Assembly (NCBI RefSeq): GCF_019207085.1
Contig: NZ_JAATOM010000006.1
Coordinates: 62,001 to 126,000, forward strand
Length of the DNA: 64,000 nucleotides
Reading direction: 5' to 3'
From: Variovorax sp. dw_308
Lineage (GTDB): Bacteria > Pseudomonadota > Gammaproteobacteria > Burkholderiales > Burkholderiaceae_C
Below are positions 18,589-28,326 of this stretch, in pieces. The position numbers and the translations under genes were made by a program. Position 1 is the first letter of the stretch. Every line of letters begins with the position of its first letter. Below the pieces are notes generated by a model. It was given only the letters and a program-made list of their open reading frames with translations, did no database searches and was not told the origin of the DNA.

Positions 18589-18776
18589 TCATGTCTTCCG
18601 ATGGGACGTTCTGGGCGCCACGCGATGGTCGTCGAAAAGCGTGCTGCCCGGATTGTCGGATCACCGCGCGAAATCGTCTGACGCGGGGCCATGCCACGCA
18701 GCTGCATCATGGGACATCGTCGCGGGCATACTTCGCGGCCAACGGTCCACCCCCCCCAAGCCTGGAGCAAACGCCA

Positions 18777-19598
18777 ATGACGACGCAGCAGGAAAGCAAC
18801 GAGCCCGGCGCGCGCACTCATGTGGTCGACGGCGCCGCCGTGCTCGGCCATGAGGTGTACGGCCGCGGACCGATCCCGGTGCTGGTCATGAACGACTGGC
18901 TGTGCGACACCTCGACCTGGGACGACGCGCGCAAGTACCTCGACACCAGACGCTTCGCCTTCGCCCTCGTCGATCTACGCGGCTACGGCAGGTCGCGTGA
19001 CCGCACCGGCACCTGCACACTGGCGGAGGCCGCAGCCGATGTCATGGCAGTGGCGCAGGCTCTTCGGTGGGATCGATTCGCGATCGTCGGGCATTCGATG
19101 AGTGCGCTCGTGGCGCTGCATCTCGCACAACACCATGCCGACCGCATCACGCGGGCCGTCGTGCTGACGCCGCCACCGCCCGCGGGTTTCGGCGCGGACG
19201 ACGCGATGCTCGCGGCATCCCAAGGGCTCGCGCTGGCCGATGACGAGACGCGCCTGCAGAGCTTCACGCAGCGCTTCGGCGCCCGCCTGTCTCCGGGCTG
19301 GACGGCGTACAAGGCCGCTCGCTGGCGCACCTGCGCCGAGCCGTCCGCGGCGGCCGCGTACGTCGCCATGTTCGCCCGCGACGGCTTGCCCGATCCGCCT
19401 GCGCGCATCGCGCTGCCGGTGCTGGCCATCACCGGCGAGCAGGATGCGCCACCGATGCGCCGCGAGGCGGTCGAGCGCTCGCTGGGGCCGCTGTGCCACC
19501 AGCTCACCATTGAATCGCTGGCCGACTCGGGCCACTATCCGATGCAGGAGATGCCGCCATTGACCGTGGCGCTGGTCGAGCGGTTCCTTGGCGCATAG
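18777..19598 (+). CDS. Alpha/beta hydrolase
   Basis: A 273-residue alpha/beta-fold hydrolase. The nucleophile elbow is GHSMSALVAL (Ser), the acid lies in ITGEQDAPP and the His in DSGHYPMQEMP. The DLRGYGRS motif after the first strands is standard for the esterase/haloperoxidase-like group. The substrate is unknown. The ATG at 18777 has CTGGAG upstream; the longer frame from 18591 lies in the divergent promoter region with nadE. The next four genes follow in the same direction. Confidence 0.85.
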   Translation: MTTQQESNEPGARTHVVDGAAVLGHEVYGRGPIPVLVMNDWLCDTSTWDDARKYLDTRRFAFALVDLRGYGRSRDRTGTCTLAEAAADVMAVAQALRWDRFAIVGHSMSALVALHLAQHHADRITRAVVLTPPPPAGFGADDAMLAASQGLALADDETRLQSFTQRFGARLSPGWTAYKAARWRTCAEPSAAAAYVAMFARDGLPDPPARIALPVLAITGEQDAPPMRREAVERSLGPLCHQLTIESLADSGHYPMQEMPPLTVALVERFLGA

Positions 19599-19635
19599 CG
19601 CACCGTCCGTCATTCATCCCACAGAAGAGGCATTC

Positions 19636-20022
19636 ATGATCGATCACACAGGCTTGGGCGTCAGCGACTTCGCGCGAAGCAAGGCCTTCTACACCCAGGC
19701 GCTCGCGCCCATCGGCTATGCGCTGTTGATGGAAGTCCCCGCCGCGCTCAGCGGACACGGCGACAACGCGGGATTCGGCGTCGCGCCCAAGCCCGACTTC
19801 TGGATCGCCGCCGGCACGGCGAACGTCCCGCCCATCCACATCGCGTTCCGCGTCGACACACGGGCCCAGGTCGACGCCTTCCATGCCGCGGCCCTGGCCG
19901 CGGGCGGCAAGGACAACGGCGCACCGGGACTGCGGCCGCACTACCACCCGAACTACTACGGGGCGTTCGTGCGCGATCCGGACGGGCACAACATCGAGGC
20001 GGTATGCCACGCGCCCGCGTAG
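19636..20022 (+). CDS. VOC-family (glyoxalase-like) protein
   Basis: A 128-residue vicinal oxygen chelate protein. It starts MIDHTGLGVSDFARSKAFYTQAL with the first metal-ligand His, has IHIAFRVDTRAQVDAFHAAAL in the second module and ends FVRDPDGHNIEAVCH with the terminal Glu ligand. Such proteins include glyoxalase I-like and dioxygenase-like enzymes; the reaction cannot be assigned. The Shine-Dalgarno is AGAGG. The GST gene follows 10 bases later. Confidence 0.85.
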   Translation: MIDHTGLGVSDFARSKAFYTQALAPIGYALLMEVPAALSGHGDNAGFGVAPKPDFWIAAGTANVPPIHIAFRVDTRAQVDAFHAAALAAGGKDNGAPGLRPHYHPNYYGAFVRDPDGHNIEAVCHAPA

Positions 20023-20032
20023 CGCTCCATCC

Positions 20033-20659
20033 ATGACCTCCCTGTGTCTCCACGTCGATGCGCAGTTCGCGAGCCCGTACGCGATGTCCGTTTTCGTCGC
20101 GCTTCATGAAAAGGCGCTGGCCTTCGAGATGGCGACCGTGGACCTCGGCGCCGGTGAGCAGCATGCCGCGGTTTTCGCGGCGCTGTCGCTCACGCGCCGC
20201 GTGCCTGCCCTGGTTCACGACGGCTTTGCGTTGTCGGAGTCGTCGGCGATCACGGAATACATCGACGAGGTCTTCGAAGGCCATCCGCTGTATCCCACGC
20301 AGCCGCGCGACAAGGCGCGGGCGCGGCAAGTCCAGGCATGGCTGCGCAGCGACCTGATGCCGCTGCGGCAGGAGCGGCCCACGGAAGTCCTGTTCTACGG
20401 CGCCCGGCCGCCGGCGCTTTCCGCGACTGCACAAGAGGCCGCGGCCAAGCTCTGCGCGGCCGCGCAGAACCTGTTGCAGGAAGGCGCCAAGCACCTGTTC
20501 GGCCAATGGTCCATCGCCGATGTCGACCTTGCACTGATGCTGAACCGGCTCATCCTGAGCGGCGAGCCGGTGCCCCGGCGGCTCGAAACGTATGCGGCGC
20601 ACCAATGGCTCCGGCCCACGGTGCAAATGTGGATCGACCAGCGACGGCCGCCGCTGTAG
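20033..20659 (+). CDS. yfcF: Glutathione S-transferase, YfcF-like
   Basis: A 208-residue glutathione transferase. The N-terminal thioredoxin-like part has RRVPALVHDGFALSESSAI, the usual glutathione-binding Val-Pro and Glu-Ser-Ser. The C-terminal helical domain with RARQVQAWLRSDLMPLRQER matches E. coli YfcF closely. YfcF-type enzymes have glutathione peroxidase and transferase activity. The ATG at 20033 begins ten bases after the VOC stop, so the two may be cotranscribed. Confidence 0.87.
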   Translation: MTSLCLHVDAQFASPYAMSVFVALHEKALAFEMATVDLGAGEQHAAVFAALSLTRRVPALVHDGFALSESSAITEYIDEVFEGHPLYPTQPRDKARARQVQAWLRSDLMPLRQERPTEVLFYGARPPALSATAQEAAAKLCAAAQNLLQEGAKHLFGQWSIADVDLALMLNRLILSGEPVPRRLETYAAHQWLRPTVQMWIDQRRPPL

Positions 20660-20810
20660 GCGAGCGCATTGGCGCGCGGCACCGACGCGCCCGGACACTT
20701 CAAGGTAAAGGCGCACGAAGGACGCTTGACAGCGCCCGCCCGCGGCAGTAGATCCATCCGAGCAGTCCAGCGCCCACCGCCTGAAGATCAACCGAGCGAG
20801 AGGAAGCCGC

Positions 20811-21122
20811 ATGAGCCAGCCAGTTGCATCGCCGCGCAAGCCCGTCGTCCTGGCCCCTGGCGAGGGCCGCGCCTATCCGATGGGCCGGATCTCGGCCGTG
20901 TTCAAGGCCGACGAAGCGGAAACCGCGTCGCGCTACTCGGTCTCGGAATGGTGGCTCGAGCCGACGACGCAGGGGCCCGGCGCCCATTCGCACGACGAGG
21001 ACGACCTGTTCTACGTCATCGAAGGCGCCATGAGCCTGCGCGTGGGCGATCCCTTCGAGCCCATGATGCCGGGCATTGCCGAGTGGTTCACCCGGAATCC
21101 GCCGAAGGACGCCGGCAGCTGA
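20811..21122 (+). CDS. Cupin-domain protein, apparently shortened
   Basis: A 103-residue protein with a clear first cupin motif, GAHSHDEDDLFYVIEGAMSLRVGD, at about residues 57-80. The usual second motif (PxG, then His and Asn) is absent: the sequence jumps from VGD to PFEPMMPGIAEWF, a C-terminal helix that in full-length relatives comes tens of residues later. I infer an in-frame internal deletion that removes part of the metal site. It may be a non-functional relic. The Shine-Dalgarno (GAGAGGAAG) is good, so it is probably still translated. Confidence 0.65.
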   Translation: MSQPVASPRKPVVLAPGEGRAYPMGRISAVFKADEAETASRYSVSEWWLEPTTQGPGAHSHDEDDLFYVIEGAMSLRVGDPFEPMMPGIAEWFTRNPPKDAGS

Positions 21123-21230
21123 GGCAATTGAGCCCGCGAGCGACGGGCGCAGCGTCACGACGGGCACGACGGCCACGTCGAGCCAAGGCCGGGCGCTGGT
21201 TAGGATGGCAGCGATTTCCGAAGGACCTTC

Positions 21231-21641
21231 ATGCCATTAGCGAGCGAGATCGCCAGTTTCCTGGCCGCCGAGTTTCCGCAATCCAAGTGCACCGTGCTCT
21301 CCGTGGGCGACAAGGCCGCGACCATCCGACACGAAGTCGGTATCGCCGAACTGCGGCCGGGCGGCACGGTCGCCGGCCCGGTGCTCATGACCGTCGCGGA
21401 CGTGGCGCTGTACGTGGCCCTGCTGGGGGAGATCGGCATCGTCCCACTGGCGGTCACCACCAGCCTCAACATCAACTTCCTGCGCAAGCCATCGGCTGAC
21501 CGGGCCATCATTGGCGAGTGCAAGCTCATCAAGCTGGGCCGGACGCTGGCGGTGGGCGAGGTGAGCCTCTATTCCGAAGGACTGGAGGAGCCGGTCGCGC
21601 ATGTGGTCGGCACGTACGCGATTCCGCCCAGGACCGCCTGA
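21231..21641 (+). CDS. PaaI-type hotdog-fold thioesterase
   Basis: A 136-residue hotdog-fold protein. LRPGGTVAGPVLMTVADVALYVALL contains the catalytic region of PaaI-like acyl-CoA thioesterases, with Asp in ADVA, and ends in a beta-rich segment VAHVVGTYAIP. The acyl-CoA substrate is unknown. Start ATG at 21231. It is followed by trxC 37 bases later in the same direction. Confidence 0.82.
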   Translation: MPLASEIASFLAAEFPQSKCTVLSVGDKAATIRHEVGIAELRPGGTVAGPVLMTVADVALYVALLGEIGIVPLAVTTSLNINFLRKPSADRAIIGECKLIKLGRTLAVGEVSLYSEGLEEPVAHVVGTYAIPPRTA

Positions 21642-21678
21642 GCCTTGCACTGCGCCAATCCGCCCCCAGTTCCGGCCC

Positions 21679-22125
21679 ATGACCGAATCGCCGTCACTCC
21701 ACATCGTCTGCCCGCACTGCCACACCACCAACCGCGTGCGCGAGGCGCAACTGGGCAGCGCGCCCGATTGCGGCAACTGCCACAAGCCGCTGTTCACGGC
21801 GCATTCGGCCGCGCTGGACGAAGCGGCGTTCGACCGCCACGTCGCGCGCAACGAAATCCCTGTGCTGGTCGATTTCTGGGCGCCCTGGTGCGGGCCATGC
21901 CGGCAGATGGCGCCGGGCTATGAGCAGGCCGCGGCGCAACTGGAGCCGCATGTGCGCGTGGCCAAGGTCGACACCGAGGCCGTGCCGAACCTGGGTGCGC
22001 GCTTCAACATCCGCAGCATTCCCACGCTGGCCCTCTTTCGCGGCGGCCGCGAGGTGGCGCGCCAGGCCGGCGCGATCGGTGCGGCGGATATCGTGCGCTG
22101 GGTGAAGGCGAACCGGGGGCGCTGA
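21679..22125 (+). CDS. trxC: Thioredoxin 2
   Basis: A 148-residue TrxC. An N-terminal zinc-finger module has CPHC (residues 11-14) and CGNC (31-34), and the thioredoxin domain has WCGPC (Cys 71 and Cys 74) and the cis-Pro in RSIPTLALF. TrxC reduces protein disulfides and helps under oxidative stress. The ATG at 21679 gives the complete zinc module. Its stop lies five bases from the end of the convergent NTF2-like gene. Confidence 0.92.
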   Translation: MTESPSLHIVCPHCHTTNRVREAQLGSAPDCGNCHKPLFTAHSAALDEAAFDRHVARNEIPVLVDFWAPWCGPCRQMAPGYEQAAAQLEPHVRVAKVDTEAVPNLGARFNIRSIPTLALFRGGREVARQAGAIGAADIVRWVKANRGR

Positions 22126-22130
22126 GGGGG

Positions 22131-22529
22131 CTACCGGGCATGGTCGACGGACGCGACCACGTACAGCACGCCATCCAGGCGCACCAGGTTGTACGACTCG
22201 CGCCAGGTGGCGAGCGTTTCCCCATTCACGCCGCCGATGTGCCAAGTGACGCTGGCCACCACGGCCTGGCTGCCGAGCGGCGTCACGACCAGGTCGTCGA
22301 AGCGGCCCGAATGGCAACCCTTGCCGCTGTAGTCCTCCACCATCATCTGGAAGTACGCCTCGACTTCCGCTTGCGTCTGAAAGCAGACCGCGCTGCCATC
22401 GCTTTGCACGGCAAGAAAGGGCGCGCGATACAGCCGCGCCACCTGGCGGCCGTCGAAAGTGCTGAAGGCGACGACGAATGCGTCGAAGAATGCGTTGACT
22501 TCCCTGTGCAGATCGATCGTGTCGTCCAT
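22131..22529 (-). CDS. NTF2-like protein (DUF4440-type)
   Basis: A 132-residue protein with the NTF2-like fold: N-terminal helices (REVNAFFDAFVVAFSTFDGRQVARLY), then APFLAVQSDGSAVCFQTQAEVEAYFQMMVEDY and a C-terminal sheet ending YVVASVDHAR. The function is unknown. I chose the ATG at 22529. It follows the repair operon on the same strand but is separated from lhr in the opposite order, and converges tightly with trxC. Confidence 0.7.
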   Translation of the reverse strand: MDDTIDLHREVNAFFDAFVVAFSTFDGRQVARLYRAPFLAVQSDGSAVCFQTQAEVEAYFQMMVEDYSGKGCHSGRFDDLVVTPLGSQAVVASVTWHIGGVNGETLATWRESYNLVRLDGVLYVVASVDHAR

Positions 22530-22604
22530 CCGCTGTTTATACGCCCTGGACAGTTGCCGGGACAACGCGGAAGAAAGCATGCATTCGGAGGCGTGTCGTC
22601 GCGC

Positions 22605-25280
22605 TCACAACGGCGGCAGCGGCCGCGAGACCTTGCGCTCCCGGCGCCCCCTTCCCGCGCGCTCGCCACCTCCCGCCGACACGTTCTCCTGCCCGAACGC
22701 CAGCGTCTTCTTCACACGCTCCACATCCCCCATCGGCACCGCCCCGCCGGCGGCCTTCTCCAACTGCTCGACCATGCGCGCGATGCGGTCGGCGACGCTC
22801 TCGTTGGTGAGCTTCTCGCGGAACAGCTCGACCATCAGCGGGAACGAGAAGGGCGTGGGCCGCGCCAGCGTCTTCACCACCAGTTGCTGCGTCGCGATGC
22901 GCGCGAGGCTGGCGCGCAGGCGGGTGATTTCGAGTTCCTGCGCCAGCAGTTCCTGCTCGGCCTGCAGCAGCAACATGTTCTGCGGGTCGTACTTGCGAAA
23001 CACCTCCCAGAACAGCGATGACGAAGCCTGCAGTTGCTTGTTGCTGCGCTTCTCGCCGGGGTAGCCCTGGAAGATCAGGCCCGACACGCGCGCGATCTCG
23101 CGGAAGCGGCGCCGGGCGAGTTCGGTCGCGTTGAGGCTCTCCAGCACCTCGTGCAGCAGCGTGCTTTCATCGCGCGCCTGCAGCACCTGCGGCAGCAACG
23201 CCGGCCAGTCGACTTCGGTGGCACTCAGCAGCTCGAAGCCGTAGTCGTTGACGGCGATCGAGAAGGTGCGCGGCGCCAGTTGCGCCACGCGCCAGGCGAT
23301 CAGGTTGGCCAGGCCCATGTGGACCTGCCTTCCAGCGAACGGGTAGAGGAAGAGGTGCCAGCCCTCGCGCGTCTTGAGCAACTCCGCCAGCAGGGTCTGC
23401 GGCGTGGGCAGCGCCGACCACTGCTGCTGAAGCTCCAGCAGCGGGCGCACGCATTGCAACTCGGGCGACTCGTAGCGGCCCTCGCCGGCAAGCGCCAGTT
23501 GCTGCACGACCGCATCGGCCAGCGTCGTGGTCAACGGCATGCGGCCACCGTTCCAGCGCGGCACCGCCGGCCGCTTGCCTGATGCGCGGCGCACCCAGGC
23601 GGTCATCTCGCGGATGCGCACCAGCTCCAGCAGCCTGCCACCGAACAGGAAGCAGTCGCCCGGCTTCATGCGTGCGACGAATCCCTCCTCCACGCTGCCG
23701 ATCTTCGCCCCGCCGACGTACTGCACCGCCATGCTCGCGTCGCTGACGATGGTGCCGATGTTCATGCGATGACGCCGCGCCAGCCGCGTGTCGGGCACGC
23801 GCCAGATGCCTTCGGCGTCGGGCACGGCGCGGCGGTAGTCGGGGTAGGCCGCGAGCGACGGACCGCCTTGCGCGACGAAGGACAGGCACCAGTCCCAACT
23901 TTCGCGACCGAGGTGTTCGTAGGCCGCCGTCTCGCGCACTTCGTCGTACAGCTCGTCGGGCCTGAAGCCGCCGCCGAGTGCCACGGTGACCAGGTGCTGC
24001 ACCAGCACGTCGAGCGGCTGGATCGGCGTGCTGCGCGCCTCGATGTGGCCGGCCGCGATGGCGGCGCGCGCGGCGGCGCCCTCGACCATCTCGATGCTGT
24101 GCGTCGGCACCAGCGTGATGCGCGACGGACGACCGGGCGCGTGGCCGGAGCGCCCCGCCCGCTGCAGCAGGCGCGCGACGCCCTTGGGCGAACCGATCTG
24201 CAGCACGCGCTCGACCGGCAGGAAGTCCACGCCCAGGTCGAGGCTCGAGGTGCAGACCACGGCGCGCAGCTCGCCCTTCTTCAGGCCGGCCTCGACCCAC
24301 TCGCGCACCGCACGGTCGAGCGAGCCATGGTGCAGCGCGATCACGCCGGCCCATTCGGGCCTGGCTTCGAGCATGGCCTGGTACCAGATCTCCGACTGCG
24401 AGCGCGTGTTGGTGAAGACCAGCGTGGTGCTGCTTCCTGCTATCTCGTCGATGACCTGCGGCAGCATCGTCAGGCCCAAGTGGCCGCCCCAGGGGAAGCG
24501 CTCGGCACGGCCGGGCAACAGGGAATCGATGACCAGGTCCTTCGGCACCTCGCCCTGCACCATCACGCCTTCTTGGCCGGCGAGCAGGGTGCGCATGGCC
24601 GCGGGCAGGTTGCCGAGCGTGGCCGACATGCCCCACACGCACAGCGCCGGATTCCAGCGGCGCAGGCGCGCGAGCGCCAGCTGCACCTGGACGCCGCGCT
24701 TGTTGCCGAGCAGCTCGTGCCACTCGTCGACGACGACCATCCGCACGGTGTCGAGCACGTCCCTGGCGTCGGCGCGGGAGAGCAGGACGGAGAGGCTTTC
24801 GGGCGTGGTGACGAGCACGGTCGGCAGGCGCGTGTTCTGCGCGCTGCGCTCGCCGGAGGGCGTGTCGCCGCTGCGGGCGCCGGAGGTCCAGTCGGGTTGG
24901 AGCGCTTCGAGCGGTTGCTGCAGGGCGCGCAGCGTGTCGGCGGCGAGGGCGCGCATGGGGGTGAGCCAGAGCACCGCGAGGGGTGGCGCTGATTTTCTGG
25001 CGGTTGCGGTTGCGGTTGCGGTTGCGGTTGCGGTTGCGGTTGCGGTTGCGGTTGCGGCTGCGGCTGCTGATTCAGTGCCCGCTACGGACGGCCGTGCAGC
25101 GGGCGCCTTGCCGAAAGCCTTCAGCGCGCCCAGCCACACCGCATACGTCTTGCCCGCCCCAGTGGTCGCATGCAGCAGGCCCGAGCGTCCATCGGCGATT
25201 GCCTTCCATACCTCGCGCTGGAACTTGAAGGGCTTCCAGCCACGCGAGGCAAGCCATGCGAGCAGATCGGCCTGCTTCAC
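22605..25280 (-). CDS. Ligase-associated DEXH-box DNA helicase (Lhr-like)
   Basis: An 891-residue superfamily 2 helicase. The Walker A is [13 protein letters not shown] near residue 40, the DEXH box is [10 protein letters not shown], motif III is GMSATL and motif VI is [13 protein letters not shown]. It unwinds DNA/RNA hybrids in the ligase-associated repair system. The GTG start at 25280 overlaps the ligase stop (GTGA). Between Walker A and motif Ia there is an insertion of about 25 residues of alternating Ala-Thr, encoded by a hexanucleotide repeat, that relatives generally lack. Confidence 0.92.
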   Translation of the reverse strand: MKQADLLAWLASRGWKPFKFQREVWKAIADGRSGLLHATTGAGKTYAVWLGALKAFGKAPAARPSVAGTESAAAAATATATATATATATATATARKSAPPLAVLWLTPMRALAADTLRALQQPLEALQPDWTSGARSGDTPSGERSAQNTRLPTVLVTTPESLSVLLSRADARDVLDTVRMVVVDEWHELLGNKRGVQVQLALARLRRWNPALCVWGMSATLGNLPAAMRTLLAGQEGVMVQGEVPKDLVIDSLLPGRAERFPWGGHLGLTMLPQVIDEIAGSSTTLVFTNTRSQSEIWYQAMLEARPEWAGVIALHHGSLDRAVREWVEAGLKKGELRAVVCTSSLDLGVDFLPVERVLQIGSPKGVARLLQRAGRSGHAPGRPSRITLVPTHSIEMVEGAAARAAIAAGHIEARSTPIQPLDVLVQHLVTVALGGGFRPDELYDEVRETAAYEHLGRESWDWCLSFVAQGGPSLAAYPDYRRAVPDAEGIWRVPDTRLARRHRMNIGTIVSDASMAVQYVGGAKIGSVEEGFVARMKPGDCFLFGGRLLELVRIREMTAWVRRASGKRPAVPRWNGGRMPLTTTLADAVVQQLALAGEGRYESPELQCVRPLLELQQQWSALPTPQTLLAELLKTREGWHLFLYPFAGRQVHMGLANLIAWRVAQLAPRTFSIAVNDYGFELLSATEVDWPALLPQVLQARDESTLLHEVLESLNATELARRRFREIARVSGLIFQGYPGEKRSNKQLQASSSLFWEVFRKYDPQNMLLLQAEQELLAQELEITRLRASLARIATQQLVVKTLARPTPFSFPLMVELFREKLTNESVADRIARMVEQLEKAAGGAVPMGDVERVKKTLAFGQENVSAGGGERAGRGRRERKVSRPLPPL
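25000..25065. repeat. Hexanucleotide microsatellite inside lhr
   Basis: Nine perfect copies of GCGGTT (25000-25053) followed by two GCGGCT (25054-25065) on the plus strand. On the coding strand this reads GCAACC repeated, giving Ala-Thr dipeptides. The unit is a multiple of three, so gains or losses keep the frame and only change linker length. Confidence 0.9.
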
Positions 25281-27079
25281 GGCGAGGCCCCTTCGTCCTC
25301 CGGCAACAGCCCGGGATCGGGAGAATCGTCCGCGGATTGCACGGCGCCACGCCGACGTGTGCCCGTACCCATGCCCGTACCCATGCCCGCGCCCGTGTCC
25401 GCTCCCGCAACAGGCGGCAGCAACGCAGCCAGCGTGTCGAGCGTGTCCGCCTCCTCCACCGGCTTGTCTTCCCGCCACCGCAGCATGCGCGGAAAGCGCA
25501 CCGCGATGCCGCTCTTGTGCCGCGTGCTGCGCGCGATGCCTTCGAACCCCAGCTCGAACACAAGCGTCGGCCGCACGCTGCGCACCGGGCCGAAGCTCTC
25601 GACGGTGGTCTTGCGGATGACCGCATCGACGCGGCCCATCTCCGCATCGGTCAAGCCCGAGTACGCCTTGGCAAACGGCACCAGCTTGCGGTCCTCCTGC
25701 CCCGGCGCTGCGTCCCACACCGCGAAGGTGTAGTCGCTGTAGAGGCTCGCGCGACGCCCGTGGCCGCGCTGCGCATAGATCAGCACCGCGTCGATGCTGA
25801 GCGGATCGATCTTCCACTTCCACCAGGTACCGACGTCCTTGGTGCGGCCCACGCCATACGCGGCGCGGCGCTGCTTCAGCATCATCCCTTCGACGCCCAT
25901 CTGGCGCGCGGCCTCGCGTTGGCGGGCCAGGTCGGCCCAGGTCGCGCCGGTGAGCATCGGGCTCGCGATGAGTTGCGGATGCCGCAGCTGCGCGACCAGT
26001 TCATCGAACAATGCGCGGCGCTCGTCCTGCGGCAGCGCGCGCAGGTCCCGGCCCTGCCATTCGAGCAGGTCGTAAGCGAGCAGCACCACGGGTATCTCGC
26101 GCAGCAGCTTGGCGCCCAGCGTCTTGCGGCCGATGCGGCGCTGCAACTCCGCAAAGGGCTGCACGCGACCTTCGCCCGCGGGCGAAGTCTCATCGCCGCG
26201 CCAGACGACGATCTCCCCGTCCAGCACGGTGCCATCGGGCAATGCCTCGCCCATGGTCGCGAGTTCCGGGAAGCGGTCCGTCACCAGTTCCTCGCCGCGC
26301 GACCACAGCCACACCGCGCCGGCACGCTTCACAAGCTGCGCGCGGATGCCGTCCCATTTCCATTCGACGATCCAGTCGGCGGGCGGCCCGAGCAGTGCGT
26401 CGAACTGCTCGATACCCACGTTGAAGGGATGCGCGAGGAAGAAGGGATAGGGCTGGCCGCTGGTCTTCTGGTTCTGTTCGCCGTCGCTCTCGGCTGCAAT
26501 CAGCGCCGCATAGTCCTTCGCGGTCGGCTGCCCGCCGATGTGCGTGTAGCCCATCAGCCGCTGCGCGACGCGCTTGGCATCGATGCCGCCCACTGCCGCC
26601 AGCGCCTGCGTCACCTGCAGCTTCGACACGCCGACGCGGAAGGCGCCGGTGATGAGCTTGAAGTACACCAGCCGCTCGTCCGGCGCGAGTTGTCGCCACT
26701 GCGCGCGCAGCGTGTCGGCGAGTTGCTCCGGCGCGGTCTTGCGCAGCGGCAGCAGGTGTTGCTCGACCCAGGTCGCCAGGCCGAGGTCGTGTTGTTCCGA
26801 GGGTGGCGGCAGCAGCAACGCGATGGTTTCGGCCAGGTCGCCCACCGCCTCGTAGCTTTCGTCGAAGAGCCACTCCGGCAGGCCGGCCGCCTCCTGCGCG
26901 AGCAGGCGCAGCAGCTTCACCGGCACGAGCTGGCGCGGCTTGCCGCCCGCGAGGAAGTACACGGCCCAGGCCGCGTCCTGCGGTGGCGCGACGCGCAGGT
27001 AGCGCTGCAGCGCGGCCTGCTTGCCAAGGCTCGACGTCGTCGCGTCCAGTTCGCGATACAGCGCCGCAAACCTTTTCAT
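25277..27079 (-). CDS. ATP-dependent DNA ligase (ligase-associated repair system)
   Basis: A 600-residue ATP-dependent ligase of the LigC/Lig-associated type. An N-terminal helical DNA-binding domain (about 1-210) precedes the adenylation domain with the catalytic Lys in EWKWDGIR (Lys 241). The later nucleotidyltransferase motifs [14 protein letters not shown] and WWKWKID are present, then an OB domain. It seals nicks in DNA repair. The ATG overlaps the exonuclease stop (ATGA) and the stop overlaps the lhr GTG. The tail has Gly-Thr-rich repeats ([12 protein letters not shown]) and looks disordered. Confidence 0.94.
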   Translation of the reverse strand: MKRFAALYRELDATTSSLGKQAALQRYLRVAPPQDAAWAVYFLAGGKPRQLVPVKLLRLLAQEAAGLPEWLFDESYEAVGDLAETIALLLPPPSEQHDLGLATWVEQHLLPLRKTAPEQLADTLRAQWRQLAPDERLVYFKLITGAFRVGVSKLQVTQALAAVGGIDAKRVAQRLMGYTHIGGQPTAKDYAALIAAESDGEQNQKTSGQPYPFFLAHPFNVGIEQFDALLGPPADWIVEWKWDGIRAQLVKRAGAVWLWSRGEELVTDRFPELATMGEALPDGTVLDGEIVVWRGDETSPAGEGRVQPFAELQRRIGRKTLGAKLLREIPVVLLAYDLLEWQGRDLRALPQDERRALFDELVAQLRHPQLIASPMLTGATWADLARQREAARQMGVEGMMLKQRRAAYGVGRTKDVGTWWKWKIDPLSIDAVLIYAQRGHGRRASLYSDYTFAVWDAAPGQEDRKLVPFAKAYSGLTDAEMGRVDAVIRKTTVESFGPVRSVRPTLVFELGFEGIARSTRHKSGIAVRFPRMLRWREDKPVEEADTLDTLAALLPPVAGADTGAGMGTGMGTGTRRRGAVQSADDSPDPGLLPEDEGASP

Positions 27080-28254
27080 GGCTGTTCTTTCGCGTCCTTC
27101 GCGGAACCTTCGCGTCCTTCGCGTACGGCCAAGTCCGCTCCCGCTCCCGATCCCGATCCCAATGCCGCCTCCGCCCGGTCCGCCACGTCTTCATCGCCGT
27201 ACTCGGTCTTGAAGCCTTGCGCATCGAGCCCGTTCTCGCAGAGCCAGCGCACCATCACCGCGACGCTGCCGTGCGTCACCAGCACGCGCTCGGCGCCGGT
27301 GCCGGCGATGGCCAGCTGCAAGCCGGGCCAGTCGGCGTGGTCGCTCATCACGAAGCCGCGGTCGACGCCGCGCCGGCGCCGCGTCCCGCGCAACTGCATC
27401 CAGCCGCTGGCAAACGCATCCGCATAGTTGCCGAAGCGCCGCATCCACGGCGTGCCCTGCGCCGACGGCGGCGCCAGCACCAGTGCACGCTTGAGCATCG
27501 CCGCATCGACGCCCACGTCGGTCACGCGCACCGTCGGCGGCAGCGCCACGCCGGCCGCGCGGTACACCGCGTTCAGCGGTTCGACCGCGCCATGCACGAC
27601 GATCGGCCCGATTGACGCGTCCACCCCATGCAGGATGCGCTGCGCCTTGCCGAAGGCATAGCAGAACAGCACCGACGCCCGGCCCTCCTCCGCATTGCGC
27701 CGCCACCAGTCGTCGATCTCGGCGAACAGCACGGCTTGCGTCGGCCAACGGTAGATCGGCAGGCCGAAGGTGGATTCGGTGATGAAGGTGTCGCAGGGCA
27801 CCGGCTCGAACGGCGGGCAGGTGCCGTCGGGCTCGGTCTTGTAGTCGCCGGACGCCACCCACACGCGACCGCCATGTTCAAGTCGCACCTGCGCCGAGCC
27901 CAGTACGTGGCCGGCCGGATGCAGCGACACGCGCACGCCGTGGTGCTCGATGGTCTCGCCGTAGGCCAGCGTCTGCAACTGGATGTCGGCGCCGAGTCGC
28001 GTGCGCAGCGTGCCTTCGCTGTCGGCCTGCGCGAGGTAGTGCCCGTGGCCGACGCGCGCATGGTCGGAGTGCGCATGCGTGATGACGGCGCGCCCGACCG
28101 GACGCCAGGGGTCGATGTAGAAATCGCCGGGCGGGCAGTACAGGCCCTCGGGCCGCGCGACGACGAGGTCGCCGGGACGCGAGGCGGAACTGCCGGATGG
28201 TGCGGTTGGCTCGGACATCGGCTCCGTTATCGGCTCGGTCATCGGCTCGGTCAT
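27076..28254 (-). CDS. Ligase-associated DNA exonuclease (MBL fold)
   Basis: A 392-residue metallo-beta-lactamase/beta-CASP nuclease. The main metal motif is THAHSDHARVGHG, followed by HPAGHVLGSAQ, SGDYKTE and a C-terminal FVMSDHADW. It is the nuclease partner of the ligase and Lhr helicase. The N-terminus is a fourfold repeat, MTEPMTEPITEPMSEP, so several ATG codons (28254, 28242, 28218) could start it. The last 18 residues before the stop come from a dispersed repeat (27087-27137). The stop overlaps the ligase ATG. Confidence 0.92.
   Translation of the reverse strand: MTEPMTEPITEPMSEPTAPSGSSASRPGDLVVARPEGLYCPPGDFYIDPWRPVGRAVITHAHSDHARVGHGHYLAQADSEGTLRTRLGADIQLQTLAYGETIEHHGVRVSLHPAGHVLGSAQVRLEHGGRVWVASGDYKTEPDGTCPPFEPVPCDTFITESTFGLPIYRWPTQAVLFAEIDDWWRRNAEEGRASVLFCYAFGKAQRILHGVDASIGPIVVHGAVEPLNAVYRAAGVALPPTVRVTDVGVDAAMLKRALVLAPPSAQGTPWMRRFGNYADAFASGWMQLRGTRRRRGVDRGFVMSDHADWPGLQLAIAGTGAERVLVTHGSVAVMVRWLCENGLDAQGFKTEYGDEDVADRAEAALGSGSGAGADLAVREGREGSAKDAKEQP
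27087..27137. repeat. Single arm of the dispersed repeat, within the exonuclease 3' end
   Basis: This 51-base stretch matches the arm at 14507-14557 at 48 positions. On the exonuclease strand it is translated as DLAVREGREGSAKDAK, a charged tail. The three differences are transitions. Confidence 0.85.
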
Positions 28255-28326
28255 GGCGTGCCATCGTAGGCCGCCGCACGCGTGCGCGCACGGAACGGGG
28301 CGCCGCGAAGCGCTGTGGGCAGCGGA

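Noticed and set aside
25000..25065. Possible CRISPR array
   Set aside because: The repeat has a six-base unit without spacers and lies in a coding region.
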